Shown here piece by piece: positions 52,119-61,733 of a stretch of DNA of 64,000 nt. Position 1 is the first letter of the stretch. Every line of letters begins with the position of its first letter. The DNA lies in NCBI RefSeq assembly GCF_032362555.1, contig NC_083536.1:2294001-2358000 (forward strand), given 5' to 3'. Below the pieces are notes generated by a model, which did no database searches, was not told where the DNA came from, and was given only the letters and a program-made list of their open reading frames with translations. The DNA comes from Amyelois transitella (Eukaryota > Arthropoda > Insecta > Lepidoptera > Pyralidae). Made by a program: the position numbers and the translations under genes.

Positions 52119-52853
52119 TCACTTATGGCGCCGGGTTTTCCTATAGACCTGCTGTGAACTCTCGGTACCGCCGGTGCCAGTCATTCCTGTGGCCGATGGA
52201 TAATCTTCAATCAGTTTCTTAACCTCCGCCAATGTATCCACTTTGCGTCTTGTCTTATCGGGGAGCAGGACAACAATTCTTCCCTCCACAGACCAGCAGC
52301 TTTTGATTCCAAAATGCTTACGAGCGGTGGTGAAGGCCAGATGCCTTGGCCTAGTCAGGAATTCTGACATAGTAATACCAGAACCTTTAAGACCTGTTTT
52401 GTTATCCCAAACATGGTGACGGTGCTCCATAGCAGCAAATCTAACGAGCACAGGGCGGGGTTTAGAACCAGGGGAGCCAAGACGGTGGCAGGCTTGCAGC
52501 TTGTCCCGTGGGAAGTCTGGTAACTTCAGTTTAACGGAGATGACTCGAAGAACTGAGTCATTAAGATTCTCATTCTTCTCCTCGGGAAGCCCATGAAATA
52601 GAAGCACTTTTCTACGCAATACCATCTCATGCCTGTCCTGTGCCAGTGTCAATAGTTCCAACTGAGTTTTTATTCTTGAAATGGCACCCCAGATGACAGA
52701 CTTAAATTCAGTGTACTCACGGGATAATGTGGCAATATCAGGATTGGCAGCAGGTCCAGTTTTCATCCCTTCTAACTTCCTGTCATACTCTGCCATGCGG
52801 GAAGTGAAGAATTTCTCAAGGTCTTCCAAATTACTTGAGAGTTGTGCGTCCAT
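52119..52853 (-). CDS. LINE A copy 2 ORF1
   Basis: The 244-residue frame is complete: MDAQLSSNLEDLEKFFTSRM start, a coiled-coil-like N-terminal half (about 1-85), then LLFHGLPEEKNENLNDSVLR, HRLGSPGSKPRPVLVRFA, ITMSEFLTRPRHLAFTTAR and SCWSVEGRIVVLLPDKTRRK, with a basic end RKTRRHK. The PRPVLVRF and GRIVVLLPD strands resemble the RRM/C-terminal core of LINE ORF1 proteins. No zinc finger is present. It serves as the reference for the damaged ORF1s of copies 1 and 3. Confidence 0.88.
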   Translation of the reverse strand: MDAQLSSNLEDLEKFFTSRMAEYDRKLEGMKTGPAANPDIATLSREYTEFKSVIWGAISRIKTQLELLTLAQDRHEMVLRRKVLLFHGLPEEKNENLNDSVLRVISVKLKLPDFPRDKLQACHRLGSPGSKPRPVLVRFAAMEHRHHVWDNKTGLKGSGITMSEFLTRPRHLAFTTARKHFGIKSCWSVEGRIVVLLPDKTRRKVDTLAEVKKLIEDYPSATGMTGTGGTESSQQVYRKTRRHK

Positions 52854-52960
52854 TGTGTAAAAATATATGTGAACTTCCAGATGTGAATATACAAAAAAAA
52901 AAATACCAAAGCGAAATGCTAAGGAAATATTATGTAGTGAGAGCAGGTGAGTTTGGCAGT

Positions 52961-53350
52961 AAGAATATTTAATTATTTAAAGCTATTTTGGATGTTTACT
53001 ATTTTTAAAAACAAAAACAAATGCAGCTCAAATAAAAGCAACTTTGTGCTCTGCCTACCCACAAAGGAAAATTTTTGTATGTAATGAATTTTTTCTTTCG
53101 AATGCAATGTATGTTGTTTCTGAAATAAATTGAATTGAATTGAATCTCCACTTTTAGCCTTTACGCATTCTAGTAAATTTGTCTTTCTATTAGTTGCAAT
53201 GCAGTACAAACTATGCATTTCTTCCCCTTTTTCAACTAGAATAAATATATTATGAAATTAATTATCTAAAGATTTAACTTGATTAATAAATAAAGTTTAC
53301 CAATATTATGTTTTAAAATGACAGCCCCAAGAAGCCATTGAATTGGAGCA
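52961..53350. other. Unassigned stretch, ends of a small element suspected
   Basis: No gene is seen. At 53125-53147 AAATTGAATTGAATTGAAT follows an AATAAA-like signal, which looks like the microsatellite tail of a short plus-strand LINE or SINE remnant. Confidence 0.35.
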
Positions 53351-53353
53351 AGG

Positions 53354-53548
53354 TTGAGTCGTCGAGCTGCCAGAACAACAATAGACAGAGGAGTGCGATC
53401 TCAACTTCAAATGAAAGAGATCGCCTGTTTCCGTTGTGGAGAAGCGGGTGAAAGCAAAGCTTTTTCAAAAGCATTGCAAGAGAATATTGATGGACTTGTT
53501 GCAGCTTGCAATATTATAGCTGAAGCCATATCTATATTTGGAAAATGA
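53354..53548 (+). CDS. Unrecognised 65-codon ORF, possible host exon or relic
   Basis: The frame reads LSRRAARTTIDRGVRSQLQM, then KEIACFRCGEAGESKAFSKA and AEAISIFGK before a TGA. It lacks a normal ATG at its start (a TTG; the first ATG is near 53411) and has an upstream stop at 53339. A splice acceptor-like AG lies at 53351-53352. Codon composition is more even than in the surrounding AT-rich DNA, and it matches none of the transposons in the window. I do not recognise the product, and chance or a processed fragment is possible. Confidence 0.2.
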   Translation: MSRRAARTTIDRGVRSQLQMKEIACFRCGEAGESKAFSKALQENIDGLVAACNIIAEAISIFGK

Positions 53549-54237
53549 CTGGTCAATGATGTAGGAACTTTTATGTAATCACTTTGAAGTTTCTACAACA
53601 AGACAGAATACTTTTTGGATTTATGGATATGGATAGTATTATTGATTATTAGTTGTTTTTCTTTCTTGTTCCAATAATTGTTAGAATTAGTAGATTACAT
53701 TAGTATTATTTGACAAATAGATACTAAACCGATATGAACAGAAGTACGTTGTTATGTGTACCATATTTTTAAGTGTTACAATGAAGTTACATAACTATTT
53801 CAGCACCTAAATTAATAGTAAAGAGTAGTACACATCTACATCTCAACTAAGACAACTCAAAAAATTACATTTCTCAAGAATTAAAAAAAAAACGTTTATC
53901 TGCGTTTTTATAAGGGTAGTCCTAGAATTTATTTTGATTCTGTATAGTAAATAGTTTGTAAAATGCTGGTGTATGAAAGGTGGAGTTAAAACAGATTCCT
54001 CTTCTTCGATAATCGCTGTTTTTGATTTGTTACACTTTAGGCCGTTGTCTATTTTTAAAAAATAAAAATGATTTAGACTTGAATCAGTTTTATTGAATCA
54101 TTTTGAATTGCACTTTTATTATTGCAAAAATTATGCAAACAATTATTCAAACATAAGTGTTATATGAGAACCATTAACATCAGTTTACAATACATACAGT
54201 TGTTAAACATTAAGGTACACTTATTCCGTGAACGTGA
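53549..54237. other. AT-rich non-coding stretch before RTE copy 2
   Basis: Nothing coding is visible. An AATAAAAATG at about 54060 could be a polyadenylation signal for the small ORF upstream, but this is speculative. Confidence 0.3.
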
Positions 54238-55064
54238 GTGCCGTGTGGTTCCCGGCACAATTACAAAAGAATAGGACCACTCCATCTCTTTCCCACGGAT
54301 GTTGTAAAAGCCGACTAAGAGATAGGCTTATAAACTTGGAACTCCTCTTTTAATGCCAATTCCTGCCAATCTAAGGTCTGCCGCGCCGATGGATGCATGG
54401 CTAGGGGCGAGCCTAGTCTCGAGCGTGCCACCTCCGCCATGGGGTTGGGCGACCCCCAGGTAATGGCTAGCCTTACCCTGGCATGCGGGGCTCTGCTGAG
54501 GCGGACATTATTTTTCCCTTGCGCCTCGTGGGAATCGCATGATGCAAATTTTTTAAAAACACCTAAATGACGGCGATGGTGTCCGCACCCCATCACGTCT
54601 CATTCCCGGCGGGAGCGGTATGCGGTCTGCTGAAAGCCGCTTTGCGACAATGAATGTAAGAGGAGGAATGAAGGATAAGATTGAGGATATATATATAGAA
54701 GTATGCCAGATGATGGATGAAAGACGTTTGGATGTGTTGTGCGTGAATGAAACGTAGCGGAAAGGATGCGACGCGACGCAGCACGGCTCGTACACGGCTT
54801 ATTGGTCTGGCATTTCCAGTACCAGCCGAGGCTGTCATGGGGTCGGTCTAATTCTTTCTGCACGAATGGCTGAGTGTGTGAATGAGTATGAGAGTGTCAG
54901 CCTTCGCCTGCTATGGATTAGGCTGAAAGTTGGAATCACTCGGATCTTCGTTCTAGGTGTTTGAACCACGGTGCGTTCGTTTATGCACCGTGGGATGTGG
55001 GTTTGAGGGGTACAACAACAGCAAAAAGCGAAAACGAGGAGTTCTGGAATAGTGTAAGAGAAGT

Positions 55065-56834
55065 GGATCTGATAACCAAAGGGTTCATTTGTTAAGTTTT
55101 ACATTAAGCGACGTGCAAACCGCGCTTGCAAACTTAAAGCCCAAACATTCCGCGGGCCCAGACGGTATACCGGCCTTCGTGTTTAGGGATTGTCGTAATT
55201 TCTTAGCAGAACCATTGTTACATATATTTAATGTATCACTTAGTACGACTTCCTTGCCAAGCTTTTGGAAACTGACCAGAGTGACACCAGTGCCGAAGGG
55301 GAAAGCTGGGTCAGAGGTTAGCGGTTTCAGACCAGTCGCCGTGCTGTCTACGCCGGCGAAGGTTTTTGAGTCGGCTATGCATAAAAGTATATATGATCAA
55401 ATTAAAAATTATCTGACTGACGAAGAGCATGGTTTTCGACCGGCAAGAAACACTGCTACCAATTTACAAAATTTTATGAATTATGACGTTCCTCATGTAG
55501 ATTCGGGCATACAGGTTGATGCTATTTATTTCGATTTCAAAAAAGCGTTTGATTCTGTAGATAATGATGTCTCACTACACATCTTCTTAGCTTTTTCGCA
55601 AGTTATATGACCGATAGACAACAGTTCGTAAGCTATGCAGGATGTCAACGAACGGAACCAAATTGTACTAGATCCGAGGTGAGTCAAGGCAGTAATTTGG
55701 GTCCTCTCAAATTTCTAGTGATGATCAATGACCTGCCAAAAGTTGTCAATCATGCAACTTGCTTGTTGTTTGCAGATGACTTAAAATTAATTTACGCGAT
55801 TAAAAATATTAATGACTGTCAATTGTTGCAGAGTGATATAAATAATGTTATCGAGTGGAGTCGGGTGAATAATCTATTTCTCAATGAGACGAAATGTTCT
55901 GTGATGACCTATTCTCGGGCACACCAACCTACTAGGTTTCAATATAGAATGAGGGACGTGCCATTAAAACGTATAACAGAAATACGCGACTTGGGACTAT
56001 TCATGAACGACCAATTGCATTTCCGAGAGCACATAATTAGGGCCTGTAAAATGGCTTTCAAGAATTTAGGCTTCATACTTAGGCAGGCCAATACTTTCAC
56101 GAACATAACAGCTTTAAAAGTTTGATGCGACGCTTTGGTTAGAAGCCACTTAGAATATAATGCGGTAATATGGGCTCCTTATGAAGACAAGTACATCACG
56201 ATGTTAGGACGGATTCAAAATAAATTCACAAGGTATCTTTATTTTAAGTCATATGGTGTTTACCCCTTTTACCCGCTCATGTATCCCACGCTATTTGTAC
56301 TTGGTATGGTTGGCTACAATAAGTTAGAGGTAAGAAGAGATTTTGCATTAGCATGAATTGTGTTTAGTTTAATCAGGGGCGAAGCGGTTAATTCAGATAT
56401 TCTGGCTAATATTAGCCTGTCGGTTCCTGATAAGTACGTGCTGCGGAGACGCAGGCCTCGTTTATTTGAGGTACCGGGAGGGCGTACTAGCCTAGTTCAA
56501 AAATCTCCATTTGTTCGCACGTTATTGTCATTGAACGAGGTGGCGGAATTGGTAGATTTGTTCTCGTGTTCTGTAAGCGAATTCACAAGAGTAACTCACT
56601 GTGTGATTTGTTATGGTGCTGAGGGCTGTGGGTAAATGAACCTACCGCTTTTGAAGTTGCCTACCGCTTGCTGTTCCATATCAGATCACATTCAGGTCCT
56701 ATATTTTGTAATTGGGTACATTGTTTTTATTTTGTTTCTTTTTTTATTATTATTTTATGTGAATCATTGTAAGTATACTTATCGCATTAGTGTAATACTG
56801 TTAGGATAAGTATAAAGTTTGTAAATAAATAAAT
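55065..56834 (+). mobile_element. LINE G, 5'-truncated LINE related to LINE E, inserted in RTE copy 2
   Basis: AAGT flanks both sides (55061-55064 and 56835-56838). The insert has the RT and C-terminal region only, a 200-bp 3' UTR and a (AAAT)n tail (56821-56834). RTE copy 1 reads straight across the same point (GTAAGAGAATTATTGAAAG), confirming the insertion. Confidence 0.85.
55089..56635 (+). pseudogene. LINE G RT
   Basis: Frame 55089-55610: FTLSDVQTALANLKPKHSAG, GFRPVAVLSTPAKVFE, EEHGFRPARNTATNLQNF, AIYFDFKKAFDSVDND. Frame 55607-56125: EVSQGSNLGPLKFLVMINDL (usual VPQG changed to VSQG) and catalytic LLFADDLKLIYA. A TGA near 56123 is followed by VRSHLEYNAVIWAPYEDK (56135-56356), and after another stop 56360-56635 holds the C-terminal end. 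The motif spacing resembles LINE E. It was already 5'-truncated when inserted. Confidence 0.8.
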
Positions 56835-57239
56835 AAGTATTGAAAGTTACCAAGCCAAATGAGAAGATTATTATGATCTTAGTGAAAGGGTGGGTGGAAA
56901 GCGTGATGGATATGAAAAGGTGCTTGGTGCGTTTGGTGACGAAAAGGTGAATGATAATGGAAGAAGTGTATTAGAAATTTGTCTAGAGTGGGCTCTTTTT
57001 GTGTCGAACTCAATGTTTCGACATAAAGAGATCCACACCGACACAAGAGTAGAAGGTATTTTTAAAAGTATGATAGACTTTGTAATTGTAGATGAAAGAT
57101 TGAAGAACAAAGTGCTGGATACCCGTGCATATCGCGGTGCTGGCATTGACTCGGACCATTTACTGGTGATATCCCGGATAAGAGGTATCTTCAATCGCTG
57201 ACGGCACAGGGTTAGGAAGCAAACTAGCGCTTTAGAAAG

Positions 57240-58715
57240 AGTGAAAGTAGAAAATTTGCAAGATATGGATGTAGGTAAGAAGTATATTAATAGACTGAAG
57301 GATGAATTTGAAGATTTAGATGAGATGAGCGATATTGAAGATGGATGAAAGGAATTAAAAGAAAGAATTGTGAAAGTAGCTGTTGAAGTGTGTGGTGTAA
57401 GTAGAAGAAAAAAAGGAAAAAAATCACAAAAGTGCGCGGATGAGTAAAGATGTGCAAGAACTTGTGCGATTAAAGGAGAAAGCATGGCTGGATTTGTTAG
57501 CAGCAAAAGCTAACTTAAGAATGCAAAAGGTTATGGATGAAGATGTGAATGAAGCACACACAGAAAGCTGTGAATAGAGAGAAAGAAGAGGATAAAGAGG
57601 AATTTGATAAAAGGCTATCAGAAGACTTTCAGTCAAATCTGAAAGTATTCTGGAAATCCGTAGGGTCAGCCCTAGGAAAGATAAGCAGAGAGCTGACTAG
57701 GATTAGATGCCAGGATGGTAGCGTTGTGAAAGGAGAAGATTGAGTGCTAAATATATGGAAGGACTATTTTGAAAGTTTATTTGAAAAAAAGTAAGGAAAT
57801 AATAAAGATTTCTGCTATAGCGAAGAAAAAGAGAATGAGATAGAAGGCGAAATTGAAATTTTCCAAATTGTGGAAGCACTTAGAGTATGAAAGCGGGTAA
57901 GGCTGCTGGGTATGATAGAGTGTCGGTCGAGATGCTAAAAGCAGGAAAAGGCGTCGTAGCTAGACAGTTGTACTGACTTTTCAATTTGTGTTGGAGAAGC
58001 GGCCGAGTACCAAAAGATTGGAGTAAGGCTGTTATCGTGTCACTTTACAAAGGAATAGGGTCACAGCTGGACTGCAAAAATTATCGTGGTATAAGCCTGC
58101 TTAGCGTCGTCGGCAAATTGTATGCTAAGGTATTGATTAATAGAGTCAGGAATGAAACTGATGACAAAATATGGGATGCTCAAGCGGGACTTCGAAAGGG
58201 AATGGGATGTACTGATCAGGTCTTTTCATTGCGGTGCATAGCCGAAAAGTTTTTGGCCAAGAGTCAAAAAGTCTATTGCACATTCGTAGATCTGGAAAAG
58301 GCCTATGACTGAGTTGAGAGGAATGAATTGTGGTCAGCATTTTCTATGCATGGGGTGAGCAGTCTCTTAATAAGAGCACAGAAATCCTTATATGAGGATT
58401 CGAGTGCTTGTGTCAGGATAAACGGAGCGCACACTGAGTGGTTTAAGAAAGGGAGAAAGGCGTTAGGCAAGGATGTGTTGCGTCACCGTGGCTGTTCAAC
58501 CTATTTATGGATAGTTGTTTGACAGATTTGAAAGAGTCTGAAAGTGGATTAAGGATGAATGAGTTACTCGTCAAATGTCTGCTCTATGCCGACGATCAGG
58601 TTATACTGGCGTCATCAGCGGAGGAGTTACAGGAGATGGTAAACTTTATGCATGAAGCTTTAAAAGAGAAAAGAATGAACATAAGTGAACGTAAGTAAAA
58701 CTAAAACACTTTTTT
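57240..58715 (+). pseudogene. RTE copy 2 reverse transcriptase
   Basis: The order follows copy 1: linker (VENLQDMDVGKKYINRLKDE), GYDRVSVEMLKAGKGVVA near 57920, RSGRVPKDWSKAVIVSLYKG, KIWDAQAGLRKGMGCTDQV, FVDLEKAYD then a TGA, KALGKDVLRHRGCSTYLW (frame-shifted GVRQGC box), and catalytic LLYADDQVILASSAEELQ. It runs to KTKTLFFGG. At least eight stops or shifts are visible, so this copy is more decayed than copy 1. Confidence 0.85.
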
Positions 58716-59069
58716 TGGCGGTAGCTGTCATTAAGTAAACAAATTTTCAAAAGTGCTCCAATAATTTTATTCATAAATAATTGATTTTTATTAATTAATA
58801 CAATTTATTCACTTAATGTTATAATTTACTCAGATTAGTATCTTGCCAGACTATTTTCAAAGTAACAAATCACCTTTTGGACACTTTCATCACTATGGAC
58901 TTTCTTTCCATTCTGTGCAAGGCAATGAGCGAACTGGAGAACATGTTTGCTTCTAAGATGTCTTCTTTTGAAGAGGCTCTTGGAAGTCAGAGCTCCCAGG
59001 ATCAAACCGCAGTCCTTGCCAGTGAGTACCACTCGTTCAAAAACTTTATTTGGATGGCTGTATCCAGGC

Positions 59070-59315
59070 ACCAATACAAAAAAGAATAGGACCACTCCAT
59101 CTCTTTCCCATGGATGTCGTAAAAGGCGACTAAGGGATAGGCTTACAAACTTGGGATTCTTTTTTAGGCGATGGGCTAGCAACCTGTCACTAGTTGAATC
59201 TCAATTCTATCGTTAAGCCAAGTAGCTGAACGTGGCCATTCAGTCTTTTCAAGACTGTTGGCTCTGTCTACCCCGCAAGGGATATAGACGTGACGGTATG
59301 TATGTATGTATGTAT
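59070..59315 (+). mobile_element. RTE-headed SINE with (TATG)n tail
   Basis: The 246-bp insert is flanked by the 10-bp duplication GTATCCAGGC (59060-59069 and 59316-59325). Its first 95 bases (CACCAATACAAAAAAGAATA onward, TTTCCCATGGATGTCGTAAA) match the 5' end of the RTE LINE copies at 18.2 kb and 54.24 kb. The rest (GATGGGCTAGCAACCTGTCA to GGATATAGACGTGACG) and the TATG tail are probably an RTE 3' end. I recall this as an abundant lepidopteran repeat. It would be mobilised by the RTE machinery. Confidence 0.85.
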
Positions 59316-59520
59316 GTATCCAGGCTCAATCAGCAATTGGAGTTGGTATTTTCTGTGCTTGACAACTTCGAGATGAGATTACGTGCAAATATTCTTCTGT
59401 TGCATGGCCTCAATGAAAATAGAGATGAAGATGTTAGTGCGGACCTACAGAAGATTTGTCGTGAGAAGTTAAAAGTTGATATACTACTCTGTCAAGAAAG
59501 TAGCAGGAAAAGATCAATAA

Positions 59521-60661
59521 TACACAAACTGTTTGTTATTCATCCAAATTTATTTTATCACCTTCAAAATATGCTCCTTTAGAAACGATACACTTACGCC
59601 AACGAATAATCCAATCATCAAAACAATTTTTAAACGCTGTTTCCGGAATTGAGGTCAGTTCTCGCCGCGAATTCTCTTTTATGTCTTCTACCGATTGAAA
59701 ACGGGTGCCACAAAGTGGTAATTTGAGTTTAGGAAAAAGAAAAAAGTCGGCTGGAGCCATATCTGGTGAATATGGTGGTTGCTCGATGGTATTTGTTGAG
59801 TATTTGGTTAAAAATTCGTTCACAATGATGGCCTTGTGCAAAGGTGCATTATCATGGTGCAAAATCCAAGAATTTTCTTTCCACAAATCTGGCCTTTTTC
59901 GTCGGATTTGCTCTCTTAAACGCCGCATAACACTCAAATAATATTACTTATTTACCGTTTGACCTTCCGGCAAGAATTCCGAGTGCACAACACCGCGATA
60001 GTCAAAGGAAACAGTCAACATGACTTTGACTTTTGAACGACTTTGGCGTGGTTTTTTCGGTTTCGGTTCAGTTGGAAGGCGCCACTCCGAAGCTTGTTGA
60101 CTAGTTTGCATGTCAAACTCGTAAACCCACGTCTCGTCACCAGTAACAATGCGTTTCATGAATGTTGGGTCGGAATTGACTCGTTCTAGCATGTCCTCAG
60201 CGACTCATGCGATTGAGTTTTTGAAAAAAATTCAGGTCTTTTGGGACTAGCCGAGCGGCAACATGTTTCATACCCAAATTATTAGTTAAAATGGTACGGA
60301 TCGACTCGTGAGATACAGAAAGTTCGGTGGCTTCAGTTGCAGACGTTGATGGCCTACCAGAGCGAGGCAAATCTTCCATCACATCTCGACCGCTTTTGAA
60401 CGCTTTGTACCACTCATAAGCACGAGTTTTTGATAAAGTCGATTCACCGTAAGCCTTCTGTAACATTTTCAGTGACTCCGAACACGATATTCCATTGGCA
60501 ATGCAAAATTTAAGACAAACTCTTTGTTCGATGTTTTTATCCATTATGAAATTAGCAATACACACTAGATATGATATAACTAAAAATAGCACTGTATTTA
60601 ATGTAAACAACAGATGCAACTCAAACTCCGCGCCAAAATGGAAAACAGTTGTGCCAATCTA
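59521..60661 (-). mobile_element. Mariner element in LINE A copy 3 ORF1
   Basis: A mariner transposase on the minus strand is flanked by short inverted ends: CACAAACTGTTTG near 59523 and, on the other strand, GGCACAACTGTTTTCC ending near 60658, next to TA. The exact termini are uncertain, because about 40-80 bases on each side match neither mariner nor LINE. The element is about 1.14-1.25 kb, normal for mariner. Confidence 0.7.
59536..60544 (-). pseudogene. Mariner transposase (D,D34D type), broken
   Basis: The start MDKNIEQRVCLKFCIANGIS at 60544 leads into the helix-turn-helix region (ESLKMLQKAYGESTLSKTRA, YEWYKAFKSGRD, SGRPSTSATE). A frameshift near 60215 follows NRM. Then 59944-60192 has the first catalytic Asp (VTGDETWVYEF) and PKKPRQSRSKVKVMLTV. 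A TAA replaces an expected Glu codon after QTVNK (near 59942). The next part (59536-59937) has HHDNAPLHKA with the second and PDMAPADFFLFPKL with the third Asp. Its length (about 336 codons) fits mariner. Two breaks were seen. Confidence 0.88.
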
Positions 60662-61180
60662 ACAACAACAAAAAAAAACAAAAATTTGAATTTGGAACCA
60701 TAAATAAATAATCCATTCCCGATACTTTTCCGACTGAATGTATCTCCCAATTCCTTTGATGCATGCTGGCGTATGGGCAAGCTCCCCAGGACAGATAAGC
60801 CTCGACCAGTTCTTATCCGCTGTGCGAATTCATCTACTCGACTGGCAATATGGACGGCGAAAAAACTCTTAAAAGGTAGTGGTTTGACTGTGTCTGAATT
60901 TCTTACGCCGACACGACATGCAGTATTTGTGGAAGCGCGTAAGGCTTTGGGTGTACACGGCTGTTGGACGAGTGAGGGGAAGATCGTTGTTGTGACCGCC
61001 AAGAATGCTAGAAGGAAAATCACTACGATGGCGGAGCTGCAAGCTATTACTGAAGAACTTGCTGCAGCTAACTGCAATGAGCCAGTGCGTGGTACGCAAC
61101 CTTCGTCTAGTGTCGTTCCGCCCAGTTATAAGCCTCGTCCACATAGTGCTCGCCTACAAGCGAAAACAACAAGAAAGTAA

Positions 61181-61721
61181 CTGTGGGCGCTGCGCTGTAT
61201 TATTATTGGTTTATATTATGTTTTGTTGCCTTCTTTCTAATTTGTGTCCGTAGGTAATGTAACTTCCTTTTTTTTTATATTCTAATACCTCCTTATTTTC
61301 TGTTCACTTTGTGAGGTAGACTGTTTTTTTTATTATTTGTATGCCACCAACACTTATTACTAACTTAATACACCAACATTTAAATGTACCGACTTTTGGT
61401 TTCTCAGTATAGTTAGATGACATGTACCATGAATGACAGTGAGTTTTATTTGCTTACTGTCAATGTCATTTACTGTCACTGTGGCAGTTGACATTTGTTT
61501 TTTTTTAATTGTCTCTTTTTTATTTGACACGAACGAATTACTTTTTTTTTTCAAAGATGGTTAAATACAATAACATAGGAAATATTTTATTTACTTGTCT
61601 CTTTTTAAATGTAATTGTCTGGCAAGTTGTTGATAGATTATTTTTGGTGTTTAAATTAGTTTAGTAGGTATATTGTAGTTATATTAATTTTTGTTAAATC
61701 TTTAATTTTATTTATATTTTA
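61181..61721 (+). other. Spacer between ORF1 and ORF2 of LINE A copy 3
   Basis: AT-rich non-coding sequence with T-rich runs (61268, 61499, 61540). It corresponds in place to the spacers of copies 1 and 2. Confidence 0.6.
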
Positions 61722-61733
61722 TTGTTACGCTCA

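Larger units (their letters stand above)
48385..52960 (-). mobile_element. LINE A copy 2, CR1-group LINE, nearly whole
   Basis: The minus strand carries a 5' UTR (52854 to about 52960), ORF1 (52119-52853), a 520-bp spacer, ORF2 (48633-51591) and a 3' UTR with CTGCTGGAAGAGAT (near 48500), ending AGTAAATAAATAAAATAAAT at about 48385. Only one frameshift was found, in the RT near 49992. It is the best-preserved copy of family A here. The left end abuts the LINE D 3' end; no clear target duplication was read. Confidence 0.85.
54640..57201 (+). pseudogene. RTE copy 2 AP-endonuclease, split by LINE G
   Basis: Before the insertion: ATMNVRGGMKDKIE, a short ATATAT insertion near 54690, MMDERRLDVLCVNET, then a TAG stop near 54754, GVGLILSARMAECVNEYES, and stops near 54963. 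After the insertion (56840 on): VTKPNEKIIMILVKG, GKRDGYEKVLGAFGDEKVND, MIDFVIVDERLKNKVL and DSDHLLVISRIRGIF ending 57201. The active-site DFNGW is damaged (LVKGW). It is a dead copy with damage different from copy 1. Confidence 0.8.
54238..58715 (+). mobile_element. RTE-type LINE, copy 2 (inverted relative to copy 1), split by LINE G
   Basis: The sequence matches RTE copy 1 closely from the 5' GTGCCGTGTGGTTCCCGGCA (54238) through the endonuclease and RT. It is interrupted at 55065-56834 by LINE G. The RT runs 36 codons further than in copy 1, to KTKTLFFGG at about 58715, where LINE A copy 3 begins. Many stops and shifts break it. The remaining 3' end would be expected beyond LINE A copy 3, outside the window. 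Confidence 0.85.
58895..61180 (+). pseudogene. LINE A copy 3 ORF1, interrupted
   Basis: The N-terminal part (58895-59068, MDFLSILCKAMSELENMFAS) is cut by the SINE, continues at 59326 (LNQQLELVFSVLDNFEMRLR, LLLHGLNENRDED), is cut by the mariner block, and resumes near 60720 with FRLNVSPNSFDACWR then MGKLPRTDKPRPVLIRCANS, GSGLTVSEFLTPTRHAVFVE and a basic end LQAKTTRK at 61180. Order and lengths match the complete copy at 52119-52853. The spacer flanking the mariner (59480-59520, 60662-60715) is A-rich and not matched to ORF1. Confidence 0.8.
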
